DNA of 64,000 nt from JBOGUF01 sp050696075 (lineage in GTDB: Bacteria; Chloroflexota; Chloroflexia; Thermomicrobiales; UBA6265), in NCBI GenBank assembly GCA_050696075.1, contig JBOGUF010000216.1:66467-130466 (forward strand), read 5' to 3'. Of the stretch, positions 1-8,404 are shown in pieces (the stretch's first letter is position 1; each line of letters starts with the position of its first letter). The notes beneath the pieces are model-generated. The model was not told where the DNA came from. It did not search any database and saw nothing but the letters and a program-made list of their open reading frames with translations. A program made the translations under genes and the position numbers.

Positions 1-1
1 G

Positions 2-61
2 CTGACGGCGTCAGTTCTCCTCGTGTTGATGCTGGTGGTTCTCTTTATCGTCGAAGCCTGA
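2..61 (+). CDS. C-terminal end of an unidentified membrane protein (partial)
   Basis: The window opens inside a plus-strand reading frame that ends in TGA at 59-61. The 19 visible residues are almost all aliphatic (a run of L, V, M, F and I) and finish with I-V-E-A, so they look like a C-terminal transmembrane helix. Too little is visible to name a family. The gene converges on the TPR gene on the other strand, about 85 bases away. Confidence 0.45.
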   Translation: MTASVLLVLMLVVLFIVEA

Positions 62-145
62 TCTCTCAACGATCCGACGTAACGAGGGCGCTGGCGTGAC
101 TTTAGGCCGCCAGCGCCCTCGTTTACGAGAAAACGGCAACTTGTG

Positions 146-1006
146 TTACACCCGTGAGCCGTCCTCGTCGACGGAGACGGTCTCTTCGATAAATGACTCC
201 GTCTCGCTTTCGCCGTTCTCTTCGTCGGTGGCCTCGACGCCGGTTTCTTCCTCTTCCAACTCTTCGTCATCCTCATCGAGGAGCAGAAAGTCGGATTCGT
301 CCCGTTGGCGGAGCATGTCCCGCTCACGCAGATACGCGCGGGTCGCGGAAATCTGACGAGGAAATGAGACCGTGCGGCCGACCGACGGATCGCGGAAGAC
401 CTCGCGCAGAATCACGCGGAGGCTACGCGGAGATACGCCGAGGGCGTAGACCTCATAGCGGTTGCCCTTTTCCATTAGGTCGATCACGCGTTCGGCCGTC
501 TTTGCTTCGATCTCGCCCAGTCGCTCTCCAGTGGCGCGGGTGACGACGAGTCGCGAGCCGTCGACGACGATCTGCAGCTGCTCGCCCGAAGATACGTCGG
601 CCAGGTCTTCGCGGGGGATCGGATTGACGAGCTCATCCACCCAGGTCTTGCCGACCTCTTCGATGAAGACTGAGGTGCGCGGAATCGCGATGCCGTTCCC
701 AGCCCCTTCCTGCACGTCGACGATGGCGCCCTTCTGATGCAGTAGTTCGAGACGCTGTAGATTGCGACGGGCGATCATGTTCGCGGGGTCGATCTTCAGC
801 GCCGCGGTATACGCCTCTAGGGCCGACGAAAATTGGTGGAGCTCGAGATACGCGTGGCCAAGTCGATTCTGCGCTTCCGCGTCGCGCGGAAAGCGCTCGA
901 TGATCGACTGGTTGAGCGTAATCGCTTCCGACCAGTTTCCGCTGAGCGCTGTGTTGCGTGCGTCTTCTGCCAATTGGCGGCGGGTCTTCTGTTTCGTGTC
1001 GCTCAC
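146..1006 (-). CDS. TPR-repeat protein with acidic C-terminal tail
   Basis: A 286-residue soluble protein of unknown exact role. Residues about 10-90 form two or three tetratricopeptide helices (A-x-x-G-x-W-x-E-A-I, then A-x-x-x-L-G-x-A-Y-L-E, then A-L-E-A-Y-x-A-A-L), a protein-binding scaffold. The middle 110 residues are a compact mixed domain that I do not recognise. The last 45 residues are extremely rich in Glu and Asp. Start: GTG at 1006 is preced by GAGAGGG four bases upstream; ATG at 1042 is possible but has a poor ribosome site. It lies 88 bases downstream of miaB on the same strand and may be co-transcribed with it. No membrane segment or signal peptide is seen. Confidence 0.7.
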   Translation of the reverse strand: MSDTKQKTRRQLAEDARNTALSGNWSEAITLNQSIIERFPRDAEAQNRLGHAYLELHQFSSALEAYTAALKIDPANMIARRNLQRLELLHQKGAIVDVQEGAGNGIAIPRTSVFIEEVGKTWVDELVNPIPREDLADVSSGEQLQIVVDGSRLVVTRATGERLGEIEAKTAERVIDLMEKGNRYEVYALGVSPRSLRVILREVFRDPSVGRTVSFPRQISATRAYLRERDMLRQRDESDFLLLDEDDEELEEEETGVEATDEENGESETESFIEETVSVDEDGSRV

Positions 1007-1094
1007 TGATCCCTCTCGTTCTTTGGCTATGGAGGCGGGCATACCCCGGCATTCTCGCTCATGAGTGGTAGTTGCTTGCTCGAATCGGCGTTCG

Positions 1095-2459
1095 TTACCG
1101 TGGCGCGCCCACGGCCTCACCGAGGAAGTACCAGGGACCGGTCTCGGTGATGCGCACGTCGACGAGCCGTCCGAGTAGATCGCGGTCGTCGGCGAAGTGG
1201 ACGAGCTGATTGCCGCGCGTGCGGCCAGTCCACCGGCCCTTCGCTTTGCTGTCGACGAGGACCGGGACGGTCTCACCAAGCCGCCGCGCGTTGCGCTGTG
1301 TGCAGACGCGCTCTTGCAGAACCTCTATCGCCTGGTGGCGGCGGTGTTTTTCTTCGTGGGGAATGTCATCTTCCCATCGTGCCGACAGGGTGCCAGGGCG
1401 AGGCGAATACATCGCGACGTGGACCTTGTCGCAGTCGACCTCCGCGAGGAGGTCGTACGTGTTCTGAAACTGCTCGTCGGTTTCGCCGGGGAAGCCAACG
1501 ATGATATCGGTGGCAACGGTGACGTCAGGCATTTGCGCGCGGGTGAACGCGATCCGTTCGCGCCAGTGATCAGCCGTATAGGTCCGGCGCATTCGCCGGA
1601 GCACCTCGTTGTCCCCGGCTTGCACCGGCAGATTCATGTGCTCACAGACGGTCCGGAGCTCGGCCATCGTCTGAATGATCTCGTCCGTCATGTACTTCGG
1701 GTGGGACGTGAGGAAGCGCAGTCGATCCAAGCCGGGGATCGCATCAACGGTCCGCAGGAGATCGGCCAGAGAGGGTTGCTCGGCGAGATCGTGGCCGTAG
1801 GCATTGACCGTCTGCCCGAGCAAGGTCACTTCGCGGACGCCGCGCGCAACCAGGCGTTCCACTTCCCGGACAATGTCAGCGAGCGGGCGACTGCGCTCTT
1901 TGCCACGACGATAGGGAACGATGCAATAGGAGCAGAGGAAGTTGCAGCCGTAGATGATCGGCACGTGCGCTGTTACCCGCGAGTCGCTCGCTTCGTCGGC
2001 ATAGTAATGCGGAAGCTGCACGAGATCGTCTTCCAGATCGGCGAGTTCAGGCACGACGCGCTGCATCTTGTCGAAGTCGGACGGATCAAAGAAGAGATCA
2101 ACGTGCGGGAAGCGTTCGCGCAACTTCTCTTGCTGGTTCGTAACCATGCATCCGGTGAGGACAATCGGCACCTCCGGACGCGCTCGCTTCAGCCGCACGA
2201 GCGAATTGAGCTTACCGGCGACTTTATCTTCCGCGGCTTGCCGCACGACGCAGGAGTTGAGGACCACGATGTCCGCGTCGTCTTCGCTTTCGGTCGGCTG
2301 ATAGCCGACCTCTTGCAGCATTGCCGCTACCTTCGCGCTGTCGGCCTCGTTCATCTGGCACCCGATGGTCCAGATGAAGAAGCGCTTGCCGTTCGGCGCG
2401 AGGCGCGGAGGAGAGGGCGGCGGAGCCGGACGCAACGAGATGACGGGAGAAGATGTCAC
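1095..2459 (-). CDS. miaB: tRNA-2-methylthio-N6-dimethylallyladenosine synthase MiaB
   Basis: Radical-SAM methylthiotransferase that converts i6A37 to ms2i6A37 in tRNAs reading UNN codons. The 454 residues show the expected order: N-terminal UPF0004 domain with three cluster-binding cysteines (C34, C70, C104), radical-SAM domain with C-x3-C-x2-C at C172/C176/C179 for the SAM-binding 4Fe-4S cluster, and a C-terminal TRAM-like RNA-binding domain (about 385-450). The first 22 residues are a Pro/Ser-rich extension. The start is GTG at 2459 with GAGGT six bases upstream. The i6A-forming MiaA is not in this window. The closest alternatives, MtaB and RimO, are less likely because the I-G-C-Q-M-N-E and N-S-C-V-V-R-Q motifs are MiaB-like. 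Confidence 0.93.
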   Translation of the reverse strand: MTSSPVISLRPAPPPSPPRLAPNGKRFFIWTIGCQMNEADSAKVAAMLQEVGYQPTESEDDADIVVLNSCVVRQAAEDKVAGKLNSLVRLKRARPEVPIVLTGCMVTNQQEKLRERFPHVDLFFDPSDFDKMQRVVPELADLEDDLVQLPHYYADEASDSRVTAHVPIIYGCNFLCSYCIVPYRRGKERSRPLADIVREVERLVARGVREVTLLGQTVNAYGHDLAEQPSLADLLRTVDAIPGLDRLRFLTSHPKYMTDEIIQTMAELRTVCEHMNLPVQAGDNEVLRRMRRTYTADHWRERIAFTRAQMPDVTVATDIIVGFPGETDEQFQNTYDLLAEVDCDKVHVAMYSPRPGTLSARWEDDIPHEEKHRRHQAIEVLQERVCTQRNARRLGETVPVLVDSKAKGRWTGRTRGNQLVHFADDRDLLGRLVDVRITETGPWYFLGEAVGAPR

Positions 2460-2940
2460 CCTGGGACCTCATGCATACTTGGCGATCGGCGACGAGCGCC
2501 GAGCAATCGTGGCAGGTGGCCCACGACCACAAACAGATAGTATACCGTCAAGTCGGCCGTCATGCGCCTGTGACAGAGAAACACGAACGATGGCTTCACC
2601 GCCATTCGGTCACTCGACCGATGATCGGCGACATAAGGCCATGGCAGGCGGGCTGATGTGACCGGCGGGAACAACTGTGACGGGAGCCACAGCCGGCGCA
2701 CGGCCAGGATGTACGTTCGTCGTGCCACGAATCGACACACGGATGTGTACGGACAGTCAAAGGGTACTACGGACGCGGGTGTCTCGTAGACAAGCTTCGA
2801 GCCGGTTGTTACAATGGCGGCGCAGCGGGCAAGTAACTACCAAAGCTTCTTCGTTGGTTGCTCGGATGTGACGTGGGGTCCACGGGGCTATCCGGCGTCG
2901 GCTTTGGGGTGCATGCGCTTCGGTCCGGTGGGGCGGGCCG
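2460..2940. other. 481-bp divergent intergenic region
   Basis: This separates miaB (minus) from the gene at 2941 (plus). Minus strand: a TATACT hexamer (rc of 2538-2543) lies about 80 bases before the miaB start, without a convincing -35. Plus strand: TAGACA at 2787-2792 and TACAAT at 2810-2815 with a 17-bp spacer and an upstream TG, a good promoter for the 2941 gene. No open frame with coding character or RNA gene was seen. Confidence 0.5.
2787..2815 (+). promoter_or_regulatory. Predicted sigma-70-type promoter for the 2941 gene
   Basis: -35 TAGACA at 2787-2792, 17-bp spacer, -10 TACAAT at 2810-2815 preceded by T-G-T (extended -10). Transcription would start near 2822, about 120 bases before the start codon. 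Confidence 0.5.
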
Positions 2941-4374
2941 GTGGGGGCCAGGGTGAAGAAGCGCACGTGCAACACCTGCGGGTTCTTTGAAGAAGGCGAA
3001 CTCTCGGGCACCGGATGGTGTAAGCATCCGCAACGGCAAATCTCGGCCGATCTGAGGATTATGGTCCGAAAGGGCGAGCTTGCCTGCCGAGACGGCTGGT
3101 CCAGGGATCTCTGGGCGCCACGAGGTGACGCCGAAGCGTCCGGTCCGGAGTATGACGCTTCGCGGCAGGAGCCGTTGCCCCCAATCTCGCCGGAGGACAT
3201 GTCCGTCTTGGTAGACAATGGACAGGTCGATTTCGGCGCGTCGTGGCAACCGCCCCCGCCCGCGCCGGTGGACGTTGTCGTTGGTGAAACGCCAGTGATG
3301 CCTCAGTTGGACGACCAAGCGACGCTCCTTTCCCACGACCCGCGCTCCGCGATCGACGCTGCTCGCAAACGGCATGCAGCGAAGGCATCGGCAGGTCAAA
3401 CTGAGGAGACTCAAGCCGCCGAGATGGGCGACGCCGACCCCGCGAAAGAAGGACGCACCGCGTCGGGGGCGACGATCGTCTGGCGACCCAATCCGATTCG
3501 ACCCGCGCGGGAGTCGACGCCCGCCGCGCCGAATCAGGATGCGCGCGCTGGGACGCCGGCGACGACCCGCGGCGGAGAGCCTGAGCATTTCACAACGGTG
3601 CCAAAACGGGTGGCAGGCGTTGATCTGCCGCTCGCGAAAGCGCCGCTAATCGCGCCGCCGGTCGCGGGCGCGGCGCAAGACCTGCCGGAAGACCCGCGTC
3701 GACTGTCACTGGAACGGCTCCGCGAGCGGCAGTCGCGCTCGGGCGTTTTGCCCGCTCCTCCGCGGCGCAATCCAAGGTTAGCGCGCACACGGGATCACGT
3801 CGACCAAGCATTCGATGACCGCGCGGAGCATACGCGCTCATGGCGCGGAGGGCGTGGTCGAAGCGCACGCACGGTTCAGGTCGTCGACGAAGCGGACGAG
3901 CGGAATTGGGGCGAGGTGGACCCCGATGCCTACGAGGTTGCTTCGACGGCAATGGAGACCGGGCTGGAGCCGGCAATTGACAGCGTTCTCTTCGAGCACG
4001 AGATTGACGCGCCCGGTGCAGAGGACGACTTCGCACTCGCCTTAGCCGGTGGATTCGACGATGATTACGACATTGGCGACACGGCAGTTCGGGTGGCGCC
4101 CGACGTCCCGCGAATGTGCAGGACGTGTCGCGACTTTCGACCTGCCGATAGTGGCGAGCGGGGCTGGTGCAATAACAACTGGGCGTTTAGCCACCGGCGA
4201 ATGGTCGATGCCGACGAATTGCCGTGTGAGTCGTCACTCGGCTGTTGGTGGCTGCCGCACGACGACGTTTGGCTGTCGACGGCGGATGCGGCGGCGCACG
4301 GCGAGCCGACCCCGCTCGTCGATCTATGGTTGAACCGGCGGGACGCCGCGGTGCGACGACGAGACGGGTCGTAA
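2941..4374 (+). CDS. Unrecognised protein with duplicated terminal Cys modules
   Basis: A 477-residue protein I cannot assign to a family. Both ends carry the same cysteine module: near the N-terminus C-x2-C-x13-C-x21-C (starting T-C-N-T-C-G and including G-W-C-K-H-P), and near residue 390 C-x2-C-x13-C-x18-C (starting M-C-R-T-C-R and including R-G-W-C). The spacing suggests a small zinc or Fe-S site at each end. The roughly 330 residues between are low-complexity, rich in Pro, Ala, Arg and acidic residues, and probably disordered. No signal peptide or membrane helix. Start is GTG at 2941; GTG at 2953 is equally plausible. It is followed 86 bases later by the RodZ-like gene on the same strand. 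Confidence 0.7.
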   Translation: MGARVKKRTCNTCGFFEEGELSGTGWCKHPQRQISADLRIMVRKGELACRDGWSRDLWAPRGDAEASGPEYDASRQEPLPPISPEDMSVLVDNGQVDFGASWQPPPPAPVDVVVGETPVMPQLDDQATLLSHDPRSAIDAARKRHAAKASAGQTEETQAAEMGDADPAKEGRTASGATIVWRPNPIRPARESTPAAPNQDARAGTPATTRGGEPEHFTTVPKRVAGVDLPLAKAPLIAPPVAGAAQDLPEDPRRLSLERLRERQSRSGVLPAPPRRNPRLARTRDHVDQAFDDRAEHTRSWRGGRGRSARTVQVVDEADERNWGEVDPDAYEVASTAMETGLEPAIDSVLFEHEIDAPGAEDDFALALAGGFDDDYDIGDTAVRVAPDVPRMCRTCRDFRPADSGERGWCNNNWAFSHRRMVDADELPCESSLGCWWLPHDDVWLSTADAAAHGEPTPLVDLWLNRRDAAVRRRDGS

Positions 4375-4460
4375 CTTTGGTACCATACGCCGGTCATGCT
4401 GAGGAATGGCCGGGAGGGACGGCCTGACCCATTTCGCGCACGACGCCGATCCAACAGAAG

Positions 4461-5414
4461 TTGGTTGGCGGAAGCGAAGTGACGTGGCACGACGTTGAGC
4501 AGTCGCTCGGCGAATGGGGGGCAGAGCACGAGCTCATGGCTGTATTTGGTGACACGCTCCGGCAGGCGAGGGCGTACAAGGGCGTCACCCTGCGCGAAGC
4601 AGAACGCACGACGCGCATCAACCGCTATCACTTGGCGGCGCTGGAGGAGGAGAACTTCTCTTCGCTGCCGCCGTTGATTTATCAGCGCGGCATCGTTCGC
4701 AACTATGCGACCTATCTCGATCTCGACGCGAACAAGCTCCTGAGCATGTTCGACGAGGCGCGAGGTGGGAATGAGCAGCCGGACGTCAACGTCGTCGTCA
4801 AGCCGCTCGACATGCCGAGCCACTGGGCGCCGAATTTCGCGATCATTGCATTTATGGTTGTGATGAGCGCGATTGTCTTCGCCTGGCTCTATAGTGCCTA
4901 CTTCGCGCCGACGCAGGCAGTCTCGACGCCGGCCGAAGTGATTGCGACCGTCACGCCTGTCGATGCCGAGGCACTCTTTATTCCGTCGCCGACGCCGCCC
5001 CCACCGACCTCGACGCCGGCGCCGACGGCGACCGCTTCTCCCACCGAAGAGCCGACGGCCACACCGACTGAGGAGGCCACCGAGCCCACCGAGGAAGAGA
5101 CCTTCGCTCCCATCAGCGACGACGAGGCCGCCAGCACTACCACGGAAAGCTCGCCGCCGGAATCCCAGGAAGGCCTGGCGTCGATCATGATCACTGCCGA
5201 AAGCGCCATCTACGTTGAGATCTCGATTGACGGCGTCCCTCAATTTGCGGGGGAGTTGGCCGCGGGCCAGACGACCGAATGGTATTCGGCCAGCGTCTTC
5301 GAAGTCTTTACCACCGATGGCAGCCAGACGCTCTTCACAAACGGGGACGGCGTGACTTTTTACATGGGGTACGGTGCAAACGAGTACTATACCCTGGACG
5401 CCGGCTTCGAGTAG
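4461..5414 (+). CDS. RodZ-like helix-turn-helix membrane protein
   Basis: A bitopic protein built like RodZ, the cytoskeletal adaptor that links MreB to the elongation machinery. Order: Cro/C1-like HTH_25 domain (about residues 28-95, with L-R-x-A-R-x-x-K-G-V-T-L and Y-Q-R-G-I-V-R-N-Y), a single transmembrane helix (about 125-148), a long Thr/Pro/Glu-rich linker (about 155-240), and a C-terminal beta domain like DUF4115 (about 248-317). The GTG at 4461 gives 317 residues; ATG at 4536 begins immediately before the HTH domain and is a realistic alternative start. A role in cell shape is inferred from the family. The gene stands alone and converges on the DagK-like gene through a strong terminator. 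Confidence 0.8.
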   Translation: MVGGSEVTWHDVEQSLGEWGAEHELMAVFGDTLRQARAYKGVTLREAERTTRINRYHLAALEEENFSSLPPLIYQRGIVRNYATYLDLDANKLLSMFDEARGGNEQPDVNVVVKPLDMPSHWAPNFAIIAFMVVMSAIVFAWLYSAYFAPTQAVSTPAEVIATVTPVDAEALFIPSPTPPPPTSTPAPTATASPTEEPTATPTEEATEPTEEETFAPISDDEAASTTTESSPPESQEGLASIMITAESAIYVEISIDGVPQFAGELAAGQTTEWYSASVFEVFTTDGSQTLFTNGDGVTFYMGYGANEYYTLDAGFE

Positions 5415-5473
5415 CATCGGCAGTCATATTCTGATGCCCTGCCGCTGAACGGCGTTCGTGGAACACATGGCTT

Positions 5474-5510
5474 CGAGGCGTGGCCAGTCGGCCGCGCCTC
5501 GTGCTTATTT
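5474..5510. terminator. Bidirectional intrinsic terminator
   Basis: A near-perfect hairpin (5474-5501): arms CGAGGCG-T-GGCC and GGCC-G-CGCCTCG around an AGTC loop, followed on the plus strand by TGCTTATTT. It sits between the convergent RodZ-like gene (plus) and DagK-like gene (minus) and can serve both. Confidence 0.75.
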
Positions 5511-5528
5511 GCAGACAATGGTGGCGGC

Positions 5529-6446
5529 TTAGGATCGAGGAACGATCATGCGCAGGGCGCCGGGTGCGACAGAGAACTCGGCGGGCGTTTGAGTTACGAC
5601 GTCGCCGTCGAGTTCGACGGGCAGGGATGGATCGGCGGAGATGCGCGCGGTTCGGGTAGGAATGCGGGTGACGTAGGAGGATCGGTCGAGCGACCTCGTG
5701 GCGAACCGGCCCAGCGCGCTGGCGATGGGCAGCGGACGTATCGCCGTGAAGACAAGGACGTCGAGTAGTCCGTCGTCCGGCCGGATGGTGCGAAAGGTCG
5801 GGAAGAACGGCTTCAGAATCGATGTTCCGTTAGCGACGAGGACGAGCGGCGAGACGACTTCGACGACGATGTCGTCAGTCTCGATGGTGAATCGTGATGG
5901 GGCAGTGCGCAGGCTGCGTAGCGCGGGACCAAGATAGGCGATCCATCCGCGCTTTCTCTTTGCCGCCGGGTCGGTTGCAAGAAAGAGGCGGCTGTCGATC
6001 CCCGCGCCAGCCATGTGCAGGAAGCGGCGATCCCCGCAGATTCCGGCGTCCATTCGTCGATAGGTGTGCGCGCCGAAGATTAAGCGCGCCGCGATCACCG
6101 CGTTGTGGGGAATGCCCTGCTCCCGTGCAATGACGTTCGTCGACCCGACTGGAATGATGCCGAGCGGCACACCGGAGTCGCCTAACGCTGTCGCGACGGC
6201 CGCGACCGTGCCGTCGCCGCCCGCGGCGATCACCGCGTCGACGTCAAGCATGCCGGGGCTGAGGAGTTCCTGGACCGCGACGCCGGCGACGGTCTGCCGG
6301 ATCTCGACGCCAGTGCCGGCCGGCGCCGCGTGGGCAACGATCTCCGCGATGCGATCCGGATTGCGCCGGGTCGCCGGATTGACGACGACGATCACCCGCT
6401 TGAACACGGTTCGACTTGGCACGTTCGCGAGTTCTCTACTGCTCAT
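5529..6446 (-). CDS. Diacylglycerol/lipid kinase family protein (DagK/YegS-like)
   Basis: A soluble ATP-dependent kinase of the DagK/YegS/sphingosine-kinase superfamily, likely phosphorylating diacylglycerol or a related lipid at the membrane surface. The 305 residues show V-V-N-P (about 22-24), the nucleotide-binding G-G-D-G-T (76-80), the P-V-G-S-T-N motif (about 98-103), and the C-terminal beta-sandwich with L-D-G-D near the end that is typical of the family. The true substrate cannot be read from sequence. It is the last gene of a minus-strand group: the 40-residue microprotein upstream ends nine bases before its ATG, and YggT-like and coaBC genes precede that. Confidence 0.85.
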   Translation of the reverse strand: MSSRELANVPSRTVFKRVIVVVNPATRRNPDRIAEIVAHAAPAGTGVEIRQTVAGVAVQELLSPGMLDVDAVIAAGGDGTVAAVATALGDSGVPLGIIPVGSTNVIAREQGIPHNAVIAARLIFGAHTYRRMDAGICGDRRFLHMAGAGIDSRLFLATDPAAKRKRGWIAYLGPALRSLRTAPSRFTIETDDIVVEVVSPLVLVANGTSILKPFFPTFRTIRPDDGLLDVLVFTAIRPLPIASALGRFATRSLDRSSYVTRIPTRTARISADPSLPVELDGDVVTQTPAEFSVAPGALRMIVPRS

Positions 6447-6455
6447 CCGCGTCGC

Positions 6456-6578
6456 CTAGCTGCCAGACGCGGCTCCTTCCTCAGGGCCGAATATGCGCTC
6501 GACGATCATATTCGCGAGCCAGGTCGCCACGGCCGTCAGCGCCAGCGCCAGGATGCCACGTACGGTGTTTCGCAGCAT
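6456..6578 (-). CDS. 40-residue predicted membrane microprotein
   Basis: A small frame fits exactly between the YggT-like gene and the DagK-like gene. It starts with ATG (rc of 6576-6578), preceded by a GGAAAGGA stretch about 11 bases upstream, and ends in TAG nine bases before the next start. The product has one hydrophobic helix (I-L-A-L-A-L-T-A-V-A-T-W-L-A-N-M), a basic N-terminus (M-L-R-N-T-V-R) and a polar tail. I do not recognise it. Tight spacing, amphipathic design and same-strand position support a real gene; the short length is the main doubt. Confidence 0.5.
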   Translation of the reverse strand: MLRNTVRGILALALTAVATWLANMIVERIFGPEEGAASGS

Positions 6579-6665
6579 AGTTTGCTCGGTCCTTTCCGTT
6601 TCCGGTCTCGCCCGCCCTACGTTACCAATCTTCGTGCCAAGCCACCTCAGACGCCGGGTCGGTCG

Positions 6666-7004
6666 CTATCGCGCGCGCTGTCGCTTGCCGCCTCTGGCAT
6701 AGAGACCCAGCGGAAAGAGGACGATTCCGGCGGCGAGCGTGACGTCGGCGATGGTGAGTGAGCGATAGATCGCGTTGGTTGCACCCGGCAGCACATTGAG
6801 CGGCGCAACTAACAGGTCGGTCCACTGATAAACGAACTGGCCAAGCCAAAGGCGCTCGCTGACGCCGAGCCCCAAAAGCAGACAGCGCAGCAGGACGCTC
6901 GTCCCAATAACCGCGTAGGCATTGAGCAGGATCTCCAGCGCGACCTGGGATCTGATTTCTTGGCTCGATCCGCGTGTTCGAGGCGGCTGGATGACGTTGC
7001 TCAT
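6666..7004 (-). CDS. YggT-like integral membrane protein
   Basis: A 112-residue protein with two hydrophobic segments (about residues 25-48 and 84-104). The stretch between them, Y-Q-W-T-D-L-L-V-A-P-L-N, resembles the Y-x-x-T-E-P-x-L-x-P-I signature of the YggT family, small membrane proteins linked to cell division or osmotic adaptation in other bacteria. Its ATG overlaps the coaBC stop codon (ATGA), so translation is probably coupled. Family assignment is moderate because the match is short. Confidence 0.6.
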   Translation of the reverse strand: MSNVIQPPRTRGSSQEIRSQVALEILLNAYAVIGTSVLLRCLLLGLGVSERLWLGQFVYQWTDLLVAPLNVLPGATNAIYRSLTIADVTLAAGIVLFPLGLYARGGKRQRAR

Positions 7005-8203
7005 CGAGGTCCTTCCGCGAGCAACGAAACAAGTCGGGTGACGATCGCCTGGGCAACGGCCCCCTTCGTCTGGTGGGGCAAATGCTCAGGCGGGGCATCT
7101 GGCGCAATCAGGATGGCTGTGATCGCGTCGCTCCCGATAGTGGCGACCGCGTCGTTGGCGACGATCAACGATAGGCCTTTGGCGCGGAGCTTGGCGCGCG
7201 CATGTTCGATCAGGTCGTCAGTTTCGGCGGCGAAGCCAATCTTGACCAAGCCTGGTCGATCGATACCGGCGACGATATCGGGGTTCCTGACGAGTGGAAT
7301 GCTCACCGGTTCGCCGTGCGCGCCCTTCTTGATCTTCTGTGAATGGGACTCGCGCGGGCGAAAGTCGGCCACGGCGGCAGCCATCACGAGCGCATCCGCG
7401 TCCTGCACCGCGGCCTCAACCGCGCGCTGCATCTCTATTGCGGCGCCGACGGGAATAAGGTCCACTCCGATTGGCGGCGGGATGACGGTCGGTCCGGTAA
7501 TCAGGGTGACGCGAGCGCCGTGGTCGATCGCCGCCTGGGCGATGGCGTACCCCATACGGCCGCTCGAGCGGTTACCGAGGTAACGCACCGGGTCGAGCGG
7601 TTCTTTCGTTCCCCCGGCGGTGACCACCACATGCCGGTCGGCGAGGGGGCCGTTGCGTCCCAATACCTTCCGGATCGAACCCACGATGGCATCGACTGTC
7701 GCGAGACGGCCGTCGCCTTCGTAACCCGAAGCCAACCGACCGGTTTCGGGGCCTACCATGACGGCGCCACGCTCACAAAGAAGAGCGATGTTCGCTCGCG
7801 TGGCAGGATGATGGTACATGCCATGCTCCATCGCGGGCGCGACAAGGAGCGGCGCCGTCGTCGCAAGAGCGACTGCCGTCAGCATGTCGTCCGCCAAACC
7901 GTGGGCGATGCGGGCGATGGTGTTGGCGGTTGCCGGGGCAATTAGGACAATCCGCGCGTCGCGGGCGAGAGAGACGTGACCGAACGACGTCTCGGTCCAC
8001 GGCTCGAATGCGTCGAGGTGGACCGGTCGCTTGGTGATCGCCTCGAACGTGAGCGGGGCGATGAAGCGCCGCGCCGCGTCGGTCATCACCACATCGACAA
8101 TTGCGCCTGCTTGGACGAGCTTGCTCGCTAAGTCGGCCGCTTTATAGGCAGCGATTCCGCCGGAGACACCGAGGACGACCTTCGCCGAATCGAGCACACT
8201 CAC
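7001..8203 (-). CDS. coaBC: Bifunctional phosphopantothenoylcysteine decarboxylase/synthetase CoaBC
   Basis: Catalyses two steps of coenzyme A synthesis: CoaB joins 4'-phosphopantothenate to cysteine, and the FMN-dependent CoaC decarboxylates the product. The N-terminal flavoprotein domain (about 1-175) has G-V-S-G-G-I-A-A-Y-K, the H-V-S-L-A active-site His segment, A-P-A-T-A-N-T-I and P-A-M-E. The CoaB domain (about 190-400) has T-A-G-G-T-K-E-P-L-D-P-V-R, N-R-S-S-G-x-M-G and the catalytic I-K-K segment. The flap motif reads L-A-S-G-Y-E-G-D-G-R where E. coli has a cysteine (A-C-G-D). Start GTG 8203 has GGAG seven bases upstream and gives 400 residues. Confidence 0.93.
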   Translation of the reverse strand: MSVLDSAKVVLGVSGGIAAYKAADLASKLVQAGAIVDVVMTDAARRFIAPLTFEAITKRPVHLDAFEPWTETSFGHVSLARDARIVLIAPATANTIARIAHGLADDMLTAVALATTAPLLVAPAMEHGMYHHPATRANIALLCERGAVMVGPETGRLASGYEGDGRLATVDAIVGSIRKVLGRNGPLADRHVVVTAGGTKEPLDPVRYLGNRSSGRMGYAIAQAAIDHGARVTLITGPTVIPPPIGVDLIPVGAAIEMQRAVEAAVQDADALVMAAAVADFRPRESHSQKIKKGAHGEPVSIPLVRNPDIVAGIDRPGLVKIGFAAETDDLIEHARAKLRAKGLSLIVANDAVATIGSDAITAILIAPDAPPEHLPHQTKGAVAQAIVTRLVSLLAEGPR

Positions 8204-8353
8204 ATGTTTGCTCCGGGCTGTCCCGACGGCGGTCGTCGGTTCGCCAAGTTTGGGGATCGCATTCCGGCCCCAATGGGCGATTTCATCACGTCGCATGCTC
8301 CAGCGTCAACCGAACTGGTTTCGTGTTGCCAGCGCCCTGACGTTCAAATCAAA

Positions 8354-8381
8354 CGGCCCGCCGCGAAGGCGCGGAGGGCCG
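8354..8381 (-). terminator. Intrinsic terminator after secG
   Basis: A 12-bp stem with one mismatch around an AAGG/CCTT loop; on the minus strand it is followed by TTTGATTTGAAC. It lies about 25 bases after the secG stop and would end the gap-pgk-tpiA-secG transcript before coaBC. Confidence 0.7.
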
Positions 8382-8404
8382 CTAGCATTTGCAGAGATGT
8401 CTTG

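Noticed and set aside
1197..2540. A 447-residue open frame on the plus strand opposite miaB
   Set aside because: It is the antisense of a clear MiaB gene, has no family motif and reflects GC-rich codon bias.
2456..2740. A 94-residue minus-strand frame upstream of miaB
   Set aside because: It overlaps the miaB start and contains the likely miaB promoter; composition is not coding-like.
4065..5417. A 450-residue frame on the minus strand opposite the RodZ-like gene
   Set aside because: Antisense shadow; the Gly/Arg run mirrors the Thr/Pro/Ser linker of the real protein.
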